From: Spirochaeta sp. | Lineage (GTDB): Bacteria; Spirochaetota; Spirochaetia; Spirochaetales_E; Spirochaetaceae_B | Length of the DNA stretch: 8,710 bases | Direction of reading: 5' to 3' | Assembly: GCA_030590585.1 (NCBI GenBank) | Contig: JAUUYD010000071.1 | Coordinates: 1 to 8,710 of the forward strand | Shown: positions 1 through 6,368 of the stretch, piece after piece | Numbering within the stretch: the stretch's first letter is position 1 | How the letters are laid out: the number at the start of each line of letters is the position of its first letter | Notes under the pieces: model-generated | The model's input: only the letters and a program-made list of their open reading frames with translations | The model's database searches: none | What the model was told of the DNA's origin: nothing | Program-made: the position numbers and the translations under genes

Positions 1-5
1 AAAGC

Positions 6-93
6 ATGGTTAAATACCCCGCGGCTCTGCCGCGGAACAGGAGCCGCTTGAGCGGCTCCGGGTCCAGGGCTCTGCCCTGGGGTATGATACCAT
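6..93. repeat. Nested palindromic intergenic element with three hairpin arms
   Basis: Seen in sequence: an imperfect outer inverted repeat pairs ATGGT (6-10) and ATACCCC (14-20) with GGGGTAT (79-85) and ACCAT (89-93). Inside lie three hairpins: CCGCGGC-TCT-GCCGCGG (19-35), GGAGCCGC-TTGA-GCGGCTCC (40-59) and CCAGGGC-TCT-GCCCTGG (64-80). The ends of arms 1 and 3 compete with the outer stem, and 81-91 (GGTAT-G-ATACC) is another small palindrome. Arms 1 and 3 share the CTCTGCC core typical of dispersed intergenic palindromes in many bacterial genomes. There is no clear U-tract, so a simple rho-independent terminator for an upstream gene is possible but not convincing. A REP- or MITE-like repeat or a structured RNA are alternatives. 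Function unknown. Confidence 0.6.
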
Positions 94-105
94 TTATTCA
101 CGGGG

Positions 106-115
106 TCCATATGGA
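106..115. promoter_or_regulatory. Candidate operator palindrome upstream of the regulator promoter
   Basis: TCCATATGGA is a perfect 10-bp palindrome about 30 bases upstream of the predicted -35 box. Such a site could bind the DeoR-family regulator encoded just downstream, but palindromes of this length also occur by chance. No second copy was seen in the other non-coding stretch of the window. Confidence 0.2.
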
Positions 116-146
116 TGATAAACTTGGAATATCCGCTGCCTGAACC

Positions 147-175
147 TTGAACAAACCCCAACGAAGCATTATAGT
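147..175 (+). promoter_or_regulatory. Predicted sigma70-type promoter of the operon
   Basis: A -35 like box TTGAAC (147-152) lies exactly 17 bases before a -10 like box TATAGT (170-175, five of six to TATAAT). Transcription would start near 182, giving an untranslated leader of about 30 bases before the regulator gene. It is the best promoter-like pair I see ahead of the first gene and would drive the regulator and the genes behind it. Prediction by eye only. Confidence 0.5.
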
Positions 176-204
176 AAGTGAAAAGAAAGTAAATACAAAG
201 CATT

Positions 205-208
205 GGAG
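205..208 (+). promoter_or_regulatory. Ribosome binding site that decides the regulator start
   Basis: GGAG at 205-208 is the only Shine-Dalgarno-like sequence near the start of the regulator. It is six bases before TTG at 215 but directly abuts ATG at 209, and it overlaps the TTG at 203. The spacing therefore favours initiation at the TTG at 215. Confidence 0.45.
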
Positions 209-214
209 ATGGTA

Positions 215-973
215 TTGTTACTGCTTAACGAAAGAGAACAGACGATATTAGACCTGCTCATCGAGAATCCCCACATAGGTGTCGGCGAGATGGGTAAGCG
301 TCTGGACGTATCCTCTGTTACGGTGAGAAGTGATTTTGACACCCTTGCCGAGAAGGGTTATCTCATTCGTACCCGAGGCGGTGCTCTTCCCGCATTTCAT
401 CCTGCAATACTGGCCCGGCAAAAAGCCGGCTCCGATAGAAAATCCGTCATTGCAAAAACCGCGGCTTCCTTAATCAGTGACGGAGACACCATTATGATAG
501 AAGCGGGAACAACCACAGCCCTTATCGGCCGATACCTCCTGGGGAAGCGGGATGTGAAGGTGGTAACAGACTCCACTCTTCTTCTTCCTTATGCCCGATC
601 CAACCCGGCCCTTCATCTCACCTTTGTCGGCGGAATCTTCCGGCCTGAGGCCGAGTCCATGATCGGGCCCATGGCCGTGCAGCATCTGGAACAATTCCAT
701 GTAAAAACCGCTTTCATCGGAACCGATGGATTCTCTCTGGAAAACGGACTCACAACTCACATGATGGAAGCTACCGAAGTCGTACGGACCATGCACCGGC
801 GTTCGGATCGCACAGTACTTCTGGCGGATTCCAGCAAATGGGGACAGGCGGGTTTTGCCCGCATCATCCCGTTAAAGGAAATTGACACTCTGGTTATTGA
901 CTCCGGCCTGCCTCAGGCGGCCAGGAATGACATTGAGGCATTGGGGATAGAACTCCTCATTGTTCAGGTATAA
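215..973 (+). CDS. DeoR-family transcriptional regulator
   Basis: DNA-binding regulator of a sugar or polyol catabolic operon, usually a repressor relieved by a phosphorylated sugar. Counting from the TTG at 215 (252 residues, normal for the family), residues 5-57 form the DeoR winged helix-turn-helix. It opens with NEREQTILDLL and carries the signature VSSVTVRSDFDTLAEKGYL followed by RTRGGA. The rest is the DeoR C-terminal sensor domain, related to ribose-5-phosphate isomerase, with the EAGTTT stretch, FVGG, GTDGF and the DSSKWG motif near the end. In-frame alternatives are ATG 209 and TTG 203; only TTG 215 has a well spaced GGAG. It is the first gene of the operon, 11 bases before the E2 gene, so it is probably autoregulated. 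The effector is unknown; a sugar phosphate would fit the SrlD-like dehydrogenase downstream. Confidence 0.9.
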   Translation: MLLLNEREQTILDLLIENPHIGVGEMGKRLDVSSVTVRSDFDTLAEKGYLIRTRGGALPAFHPAILARQKAGSDRKSVIAKTAASLISDGDTIMIEAGTTTALIGRYLLGKRDVKVVTDSTLLLPYARSNPALHLTFVGGIFRPEAESMIGPMAVQHLEQFHVKTAFIGTDGFSLENGLTTHMMEATEVVRTMHRRSDRTVLLADSSKWGQAGFARIIPLKEIDTLVIDSGLPQAARNDIEALGIELLIVQV

Positions 974-984
974 AAGGACAACAC

Positions 985-2364
985 ATGGCACAAGAAATCG
1001 TAATGCCCAAACTGGGCAACACCGTTGAATCGGTTATCATTGTGGAATGGCGCAAAGAAATCGGTGACAGTATTGCTGTCGGCGAGGCTATCTGCGAGGT
1101 GGAAACCGACAAAGCTACTGTAGAAGTGGAAGCGGAAATTGCCGGAACTCTTCTGGCTCATCTCTATGAAGCGGATGATGATGTTCCTGTTCTGGTTCCC
1201 TTCGCCATCGTCGGAGATGCCGGTGAGGATATTTCCGGAATGATATCCAACATGACCTCTGACGCAGCCGCGGGGGATGCTTCTCCGGCTTCTCCGGTTG
1301 GGGCTGCTTCAGCTGTTCCGGTATCAACCCCGGCACCTCAGGCAGAGGCAGTTCCTGCCGGTTCAACTGCAATCGGTATCTCTCCGAGAGCCCGAAACCT
1401 GGCCTCCTCTTCCGGCCTGCAGGGAATCCCCGCTGCGGGAACCGGCCCGGGAGGACGTATCATCGAGCGTGATGTTCAAGCAGCCCTTGAAGGCCGCGCC
1501 CCCCTGACCCCGGCGGCTCAAAGCCTCGGCGGATCCGCTCCACTGCAAGGCAGCGGTATCGGCGGCAGGGTATTGGCCTCAGATATGGGCGATATGGGCG
1601 ATATGGGCGCAGCCCCGGCTCCCGGCACGGAAGCTGCGGCGGCAATTGCCGTTTCAACCGAGTTCCCGGGACCGATGGAATCCTTCCCGGTGAAGGGTGT
1701 ACGGAAACTGGTGGCCCAGCGGATGCATGCCTCCCTGGCGGAAACTGCCCAGCTCACCTTGAATGCGTCAACTTCTGCCGCCTCATTGCTCTCCTGGCGG
1801 GCGGGTTACAAAGCCTCCCCCGAAGCTTTCGGCCTCTCGAAGGTATCCATCAACGATTTGATTATGTTCACAACGGCCCGGCTTCTTACCCGCTACCCGG
1901 ATATGAATGCCACCTTCCACGGAACTGAAATCAAACAGTACCGCCATGTCCACCTCGGTTTTGCCGTGGATACACCCAGGGGTTTGATGGTTCCGGTACT
2001 CCGTTTTGCCGATCAGCTTTCTCTTTCTCAGCTCTCAGCTGAAACCCACCGCCTCTCGGCGGCATGCCGGGATGGGAATATCAATCCCGATGAACTCTCC
2101 GGGGGAACATTTACCATTACCAATCTGGGATCTTCCGGTATCGAGAGTTTTACTCCGGTTATCAACACTCCTGAGGTGGCCATACTCGGTGTGAACACCA
2201 TCTACAATTATCCGATTGAAACCTCCGAGGGCATCGGTATCGAGAAGCGAATGGGACTCTCTCTTACTATCGATCATCAAGCTGTCGACGGGGCTCCCGG
2301 GGCCAGATTCCTCAAAGACCTGAGCACTCTTCTGGGAAATCTCGAACTGGCTGCGGCCTTATAG
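985..2364 (+). CDS. Dihydrolipoamide acyltransferase (E2) of a 2-oxo acid dehydrogenase complex
   Basis: Cytoplasmic core enzyme that takes an acyl group from E1 on its lipoyl arm and passes it to CoA. Residues 1-80 are a lipoyl domain with the lipoylation site ETDKATVEV (K43). An Ala/Pro-rich swinging linker follows (about 87-130). A peripheral-subunit (E3) binding domain spans 131-170, beginning ISPRARNLA and ending GGRIIERDVQAAL. A second, shortened copy of the same motif lies at 174-201 (TPAAQSL, then GSGIGGRVLASDM). The catalytic domain starts near 228, with FTITNLGSSGIESFTP and the active-site DHQAVDG (H431, D435). At 459 residues the length is normal. Start ATG has AAGGA at 974-978. 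The family includes pyruvate, branched-chain and acetoin types; the acyl group cannot be told from the sequence. It directly precedes its E3 partner, with E1 further downstream, an inverted order compared with typical E1-E2-E3 operons. Confidence 0.93.
   Translation: MAQEIVMPKLGNTVESVIIVEWRKEIGDSIAVGEAICEVETDKATVEVEAEIAGTLLAHLYEADDDVPVLVPFAIVGDAGEDISGMISNMTSDAAAGDASPASPVGAASAVPVSTPAPQAEAVPAGSTAIGISPRARNLASSSGLQGIPAAGTGPGGRIIERDVQAALEGRAPLTPAAQSLGGSAPLQGSGIGGRVLASDMGDMGDMGAAPAPGTEAAAAIAVSTEFPGPMESFPVKGVRKLVAQRMHASLAETAQLTLNASTSAASLLSWRAGYKASPEAFGLSKVSINDLIMFTTARLLTRYPDMNATFHGTEIKQYRHVHLGFAVDTPRGLMVPVLRFADQLSLSQLSAETHRLSAACRDGNINPDELSGGTFTITNLGSSGIESFTPVINTPEVAILGVNTIYNYPIETSEGIGIEKRMGLSLTIDHQAVDGAPGARFLKDLSTLLGNLELAAAL
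1582..1608 (+). repeat. Three tandem 9-bp units inside the E2 linker
   Basis: GATATGGGC is repeated three times without a mismatch at 1582-1590, 1591-1599 and 1600-1608. It encodes Asp-Met-Gly three times (residues 200-208), immediately after the second E3-binding-like motif. In-frame units of this kind can expand or contract without a frameshift, changing only linker length. Confidence 0.95.
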
Positions 2365-2372
2365 GAAGTACA

Positions 2373-3716
2373 ATGAATAACGAGTTTGATCTGATTATTG
2401 TCGGCGGGGGCCCGGGAGGGTACAACGCCGCAGAACGGGCCGGCCACGGGGGACTGAAAACCCTGGTGGTTGAGAAGGAAGTTCTCGGAGGCGTCTGCCT
2501 GAACCGGGGCTGTATTCCCACCAAAACCCTGCTGGCCGCCGCCAAGCATTATCACATGGCCAAAGACAGTGCCGCTTTCGGTGTTTCTGCTGAGAATGTG
2601 AGCATGGACTGGTCCAAGGCCTATAAGCGCAAGGTGAAAACCGTACGGGCCCTGGTGAGCGGTGTTAAAACCAAGATGAAAAAACACGGGGTTACCGTCC
2701 TGGAAGGGGAGGCCCGTTTTACCAGCCGCTCTTCCATCGAGCTGAACGGCGAGAGCTACACCGCCGAGAAGATTCTCATCGCCACCGGTTCAATGCCTTT
2801 CATTCCCCCCATCCCCGGCGCCGATTCTCCTGCAGTAATGACCAGCCGGGATATTCTGGATATTAAACATATCCCTGAATCCCTGGTGGTAATCGGCGGA
2901 GGGGTAATCGGTCTGGAGTTTGCTTCACTGTTTTCAACTTTGGGAACGAAGGTGAGTATTGTGGAGATGCTCCCTGAGATTGTTCCTTCCCTGGATACGG
3001 ATGTGGCCTCTCTGCTTCGCCAGCGTCTGGAAAAGGATGTCACTTTCAAGCTGGGTGCCCGGGTGGAGAAAATTAACGGAAACACTGTTTCGTTCACGGA
3101 TTCAGAAGGTCAGGGCTCCGTCGACGGTGAGGTAATACTTATGTCTGTGGGACGCCGCCCGGTTACAGGCGGTATGGGTCTTGAAGAAATCGGCCTTGAT
3201 ATCAACCGGGGTGCCGTGGTTGTGGATGAGCAGATGCGCACCAACCTCCCGGGGGTATGGGCCGCCGGAGATTGTACCGGGAAGAGCCTTCTGGCCCATT
3301 CGGCCTACCGCATGGGTGAAGTGGCAGTGGCCGACATGTTGGGGAAGAAAGACCGGATGCGCTACAACGCCATCCCTTCGGTGGTGTACACCCTGCCTGA
3401 AGCAGCCGGTGTGGGTATGAGTGAAGCAGATGCGGTAAAGGCCGGCCGGGAGGTGGTCATCCAGAAACTTCCCATGCAGTACAGCGGAAGATACCTGGCC
3501 GAATATGGACAGGAACCGGGCTTCGGCAAAATCATCATCGATGCCAGGACGAGAGTCCTGCTGGGGGTTCACCTCGTCGGAGGAACCTGTTCGGAAATCA
3601 TCTGGGGCGCCGCGGCTATGATCGAAGCGGAGTTCAGAGTGGAAGATATAAAAGAAGTCATATTCCCGCACCCCACGGTGTCGGAAATCATCAGAGAGAC
3701 GATTTGGGAATTTTGA
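2373..3716 (+). CDS. lpdA: Dihydrolipoyl dehydrogenase (E3)
   Basis: FAD flavoprotein that reoxidises the dihydrolipoyl arm of E2 with NAD+, giving NADH. The N-terminal FAD site is GGGPGG (11-16), followed by the redox disulfide in GVCLNRGCIPTK (C42, C47). ATGS (137-140) and the second Rossmann motif GGGVIG (175-180), which binds NAD, come next. AGD (298-300) is the second FAD contact. The dimerisation domain ends in FPHPTVSE, supplying the His-Glu pair (H433, E438). At 447 residues it is slightly short, ending soon after that motif, but it looks complete. The start ATG follows AGGAAG (2363-2368) and sits 8 bases after the E2 stop, so the two are co-transcribed. Because it is encoded inside this operon, it is probably the complex's own E3 rather than a shared housekeeping copy. 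Confidence 0.95.
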   Translation: MNNEFDLIIVGGGPGGYNAAERAGHGGLKTLVVEKEVLGGVCLNRGCIPTKTLLAAAKHYHMAKDSAAFGVSAENVSMDWSKAYKRKVKTVRALVSGVKTKMKKHGVTVLEGEARFTSRSSIELNGESYTAEKILIATGSMPFIPPIPGADSPAVMTSRDILDIKHIPESLVVIGGGVIGLEFASLFSTLGTKVSIVEMLPEIVPSLDTDVASLLRQRLEKDVTFKLGARVEKINGNTVSFTDSEGQGSVDGEVILMSVGRRPVTGGMGLEEIGLDINRGAVVVDEQMRTNLPGVWAAGDCTGKSLLAHSAYRMGEVAVADMLGKKDRMRYNAIPSVVYTLPEAAGVGMSEADAVKAGREVVIQKLPMQYSGRYLAEYGQEPGFGKIIIDARTRVLLGVHLVGGTCSEIIWGAAAMIEAEFRVEDIKEVIFPHPTVSEIIRETIWEF

Positions 3717-3726
3717 GGTACGGGAA

Positions 3727-3764
3727 GGGGTGATGGGTGATGGGTGAGGGGTGAGGGGTGAGGG
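3727..3764 (+). repeat. G-rich 7-bp tandem repeat with G-quadruplex potential
   Basis: Five GGGTGA units recur every 7 bases (3728, 3735, 3742, 3749, 3756), the spacer base changing from T to G along the array. Six runs of three or four Gs (3727-3730, 3735-3737, 3742-3744, 3748-3751, 3755-3758, 3762-3764) are separated by loops of 3-4 bases (TGAT or TGA). This fits the usual rule for an intramolecular G-quadruplex in the coding-strand DNA and in the mRNA. It starts about 10 bases after the E3 stop codon. Confidence 0.75.
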
Positions 3765-3774
3765 CTGACGCCGT

Positions 3775-3798
3775 GAGGGGTAAGCTGCTTCGCCCCTC
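3775..3798 (+). other. Hairpin in the E3-E1 gap
   Basis: GAGGGG (3775-3780) pairs with CCCCTC (3793-3798) around a 12-base loop that can itself pair AAG with CTT. The C-rich arm, which continues as GCCCCT, could alternatively pair with any of the G-runs of the repeat just upstream, so two mutually exclusive folds are possible. There is no following U-run, so I do not call it an intrinsic terminator. Confidence 0.4.
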
Positions 3799-3832
3799 GC
3801 CCCTGGAACCAGAAAGGCCATAAACGGAAGAA

Positions 3833-3861
3833 GCCGGTTCACAACGTGAAAAACCCCCGGC
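3833..3861 (+). promoter_or_regulatory. Interrupted inverted repeat ahead of E1
   Basis: GCCGG (3833-3837) and TTCAC (3838-3842) face GTGAA (3846-3850) and CCGGC (3857-3861). They form a stem interrupted by a six-base bulge, with an AAC loop. The inner TTCAC-AAC-GTGAA is also a 13-bp operator-like palindrome. It could be an mRNA stability or processing element between the two halves of the operon, or a protein-binding site; the sequence does not decide. Confidence 0.3.
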
Positions 3862-3862
3862 C

Positions 3863-3911
3863 AACCGAAGCGAAAACATAAAAGAAAAAGAAAAAACAAA
3901 GGAGAAATACA
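3863..3911 (+). promoter_or_regulatory. A-rich leader and strong ribosome binding site of E1
   Basis: After the hairpin the leader is almost pure purine, dominated by A, from about 3872 onward, and ends in AAAGGAG (3898-3904) seven bases before the ATG at 3912. An unstructured A-rich leader plus a near-consensus Shine-Dalgarno predicts efficient translation of the large E1 protein. No convincing new -35/-10 pair was seen, so E1 is probably read from the upstream promoter. Confidence 0.55.
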
Positions 3912-6368
3912 ATGCCTAAAGCACAATTTGTCGACCCCAAAGAGGTTCGCAAGCCCGGAAAGATCAAGTTCAAGGACATTCCGGTTAACCAGTATAAAAA
4001 CGATTACGCCAAAGAGGTGAAAACCTGGGGCGAGGACAGGCTCAAATCCGCCTACTACCACATGCTCCTCATCCGGGAGTTTGAATCGGTTCTCGATTCC
4101 ATCAAGAAGACCGGAGCCTACAAAGGTGTTGAGTACAACCATATGGGCCCGGCTCATCTTTCCATCGGTCAGGAATCTGCCGCTGTCGGTCAGAGCATGG
4201 CTCTGACTCATGAGGATTTCATCTTCGGTTCCCACCGTTCCCATGGTGAAATTCTAGCCAAAACCCTGGCCGCCATCGTCACCATGGACGAGAGTGCCGT
4301 CGAATCCATTATGAAGGAATACCTCGGCGGTGAGATTCTTGCCGTTGTGGAAAAGGGGCACTCGGGAGATATTCGCGATCTGGCTGTGGACTACATTCTT
4401 TATGGAACCATGGCAGAGATTTTCGCCAGGAAAACCGGTTTCAACCGGGGTCTGGGCGGATCGATGCATACCTTCTTCCCCCCCTTCGGCTCCATGCCCA
4501 ATAACGCCCTTGTCGGGGGAAGTGCCGACATTTCGGTGGGTGCCGCCCTTTACAAATTGATCAACCGGAAGCCGGGAATCGTTATAGGTAATATCGGTGA
4601 TGCCTCCATGGGCTGCGGTCCGGTGTGGGAAGGCATGATGATGGCCGCCATGGACCAGTACAAAACCCTCTGGGATAAAGATCTGGGCGGGGCGCCTCCG
4701 GTTCTGATTAACTTCTTTAATAACTTCTACGGCATGGGTGGTCAGCCTGTGGGTGAAACCATGGGTTTTGGAATGCTGGCCCGGGTTGGCGCCGGTGTGA
4801 ATCCGGATAACATGCACGCTGAGCGTGTAGATGGATACAATCCCCTGGCGGTTGCCGATGCCACAGCCCGTCAGAAAAAACTCCTTCTGGCAGGTAAGGG
4901 TCCGGCACTTCTGGATACCATTACCTACCGGCTCTCAGGGCACAGCCCCTCTGATGCCATGAGCTACCGCACCAAGGAAGAGGTGGAACTCTGGCAGGCC
5001 AATGACGGTATTGTCGGTTATGAGAATTACCTCAAAGAGAATGGTTTATTAAGCGATGCAGCCATTGCCGAAACCAGAAGTCTTGTAGATGAGAAACTGA
5101 TGAAAACCCTGGAGAAATCCATTTCTCTGGATCTCTCTCCCCGGCCTGAAGGTCGCTTTATTGAAACTGTGATGTTTTCCAATCAGAAGATTGAGAAAAT
5201 GGACGACCGGGAACCTGAAATGCTCCTGAGTGTGGAAGATAATCCCCGGGTTAAGAGTCTGAAACGTAAAATCCGTACCGCAAAAGATGAGAACGGTAAA
5301 CCGGTGAGCGCCGCCAAGATGTTCGCCTTCCGGGACGGACTTTTTGAGGCTATGATTCACCGCTACTCCATCGATCCCACCATGGCTTCCTGGGGTGAGG
5401 ATGTTCGTGACTGGGGCGGCGCCTTCGCCGTTTACAGGGGCCTTACTGAAGGTCTTCCATACCATCGGCTTTTCAACTCCTCGATTTCCGAGGGGGCCAT
5501 TGTCGGTGCCGGTGTTGGTTATGCCCTCTCGGGAGGCCGGGCTGTAGTTGAACTGATGTACTGCGACTTCCTTGGAAGGGCAGGAGATGAGGTGTTCAAC
5601 CAGATGTCCAAGTGGCAGAGCATGAGTGCCGGCGTATTAAAAATGCCCCTGGTTCTCAGGGTATCTGTTGGAGCCAAATACGGTGCCCAGCATTCCCAGG
5701 ACTGGACAGCTCTTGTGGCTCATATCCCCGGACTCAAGGTGTTCTTTCCCGCCACTCCCACAGATGCCAAGGGAATGCTGAACCTGGCCCTCAGCGGTAC
5801 CGACCCGGTAGTGTTCCTGGAAAGCCAGAAACTCTACGGTATCGGCGAAGAGTTTGAAGAAGGCGGTGTTCCTGAAGGGTATTATGAGACTCCCGAGGGC
5901 GTTCCTGCCGTCAGACGTCAGGGTAAAGATCTTACCATCATTACTATCGGAGCCACTCTCTATACCGCTTTACAAGCCGCGGATGAAATGCAGGAGAAGT
6001 ACGGCATCGAGTCTGAAGTGATCGACCTGAGGTTTGTGAATCCTCTGAATTACGACATTCTGGTTGAGTCGGTGAAGAAAACCGGCCGGGTGTTATTGGC
6101 TTCCGACGCAGTGGAGCGGGGCAACGTGCTTCACACCGTGGCCAGCAACCTTTCCCAGCTTTGTTTTGATTCCCTAGACGCACCTCCGGTTGTTATGGGA
6201 GCAAAGAACTGGATTTCCCCTGCTGCCGAAATGGAAGAAGAATTCTTTCCCCAGCCGGAATGGATTATAGATCTGGTGCATGAGCGCATCCTGCCCCTGG
6301 CAGGTCATACTCCAAGTACCGTTCAGACCACAGGTGAAATCGTCCGGCAGAACCGGGGTGGTGTGTGA
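3912..6368 (+). CDS. Fused E1 alpha/beta subunit of a ThDP-dependent 2-oxo acid (or acyloin) dehydrogenase
   Basis: First enzyme of the complex: it decarboxylates or cleaves the substrate on thiamine diphosphate and reductively acylates the E2 lipoyl arm. Most relatives use separate alpha and beta chains; here both lie in one 818-residue protein. The alpha part (about 40-420) has HLSIGQE (82-88), HRSHG (108-112), the ThDP/Mg motif GD at 229-230 ending in FNNFYGMG, and the loop [17 protein letters not shown] charged linker (about 425-465) leads to the beta part, with GEDV (495-498), the glutamate ISEGA (E527), QHSQD (593-597) and LRFVNPLN. Odd features: about 50 extra residues after HRSHG (113-165), about 12 extra between GD and NN, and GDA instead of GDG. 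Both active-site halves look intact. The gene is preceded by a 195-base gap and its last four bases overlap the PHP gene. Substrate unknown. Confidence 0.92.
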   Translation: MPKAQFVDPKEVRKPGKIKFKDIPVNQYKNDYAKEVKTWGEDRLKSAYYHMLLIREFESVLDSIKKTGAYKGVEYNHMGPAHLSIGQESAAVGQSMALTHEDFIFGSHRSHGEILAKTLAAIVTMDESAVESIMKEYLGGEILAVVEKGHSGDIRDLAVDYILYGTMAEIFARKTGFNRGLGGSMHTFFPPFGSMPNNALVGGSADISVGAALYKLINRKPGIVIGNIGDASMGCGPVWEGMMMAAMDQYKTLWDKDLGGAPPVLINFFNNFYGMGGQPVGETMGFGMLARVGAGVNPDNMHAERVDGYNPLAVADATARQKKLLLAGKGPALLDTITYRLSGHSPSDAMSYRTKEEVELWQANDGIVGYENYLKENGLLSDAAIAETRSLVDEKLMKTLEKSISLDLSPRPEGRFIETVMFSNQKIEKMDDREPEMLLSVEDNPRVKSLKRKIRTAKDENGKPVSAAKMFAFRDGLFEAMIHRYSIDPTMASWGEDVRDWGGAFAVYRGLTEGLPYHRLFNSSISEGAIVGAGVGYALSGGRAVVELMYCDFLGRAGDEVFNQMSKWQSMSAGVLKMPLVLRVSVGAKYGAQHSQDWTALVAHIPGLKVFFPATPTDAKGMLNLALSGTDPVVFLESQKLYGIGEEFEEGGVPEGYYETPEGVPAVRRQGKDLTIITIGATLYTALQAADEMQEKYGIESEVIDLRFVNPLNYDILVESVKKTGRVLLASDAVERGNVLHTVASNLSQLCFDSLDAPPVVMGAKNWISPAAEMEEEFFPQPEWIIDLVHERILPLAGHTPSTVQTTGEIVRQNRGGV

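Noticed and set aside
2..13. Possible 3' end of an upstream gene (frame ending in TAA at 11-13)
   Set aside because: Only three codons are visible, too few to support a coding call.
9..15. GTTAAAT fits the GTTRRRY core of an integron attC site
   Set aside because: No matching RYYYAAC partner at the right place in the window, and the neighbouring palindrome does not have attC architecture; a 7-base degenerate match is expected by chance.
64..93. Rho-independent terminator
   Set aside because: The 64-80 hairpin is strong but is followed by GGTATGATACC, not a U-tract.
3102..4244. Long minus-strand open frame (380 codons) across the E3-E1 gap
   Set aside because: It lies opposite two genes with clear motifs, shows low-complexity and no recognisable domain, and has no convincing ribosome binding site; it is a shadow of the GC-rich coding strand.
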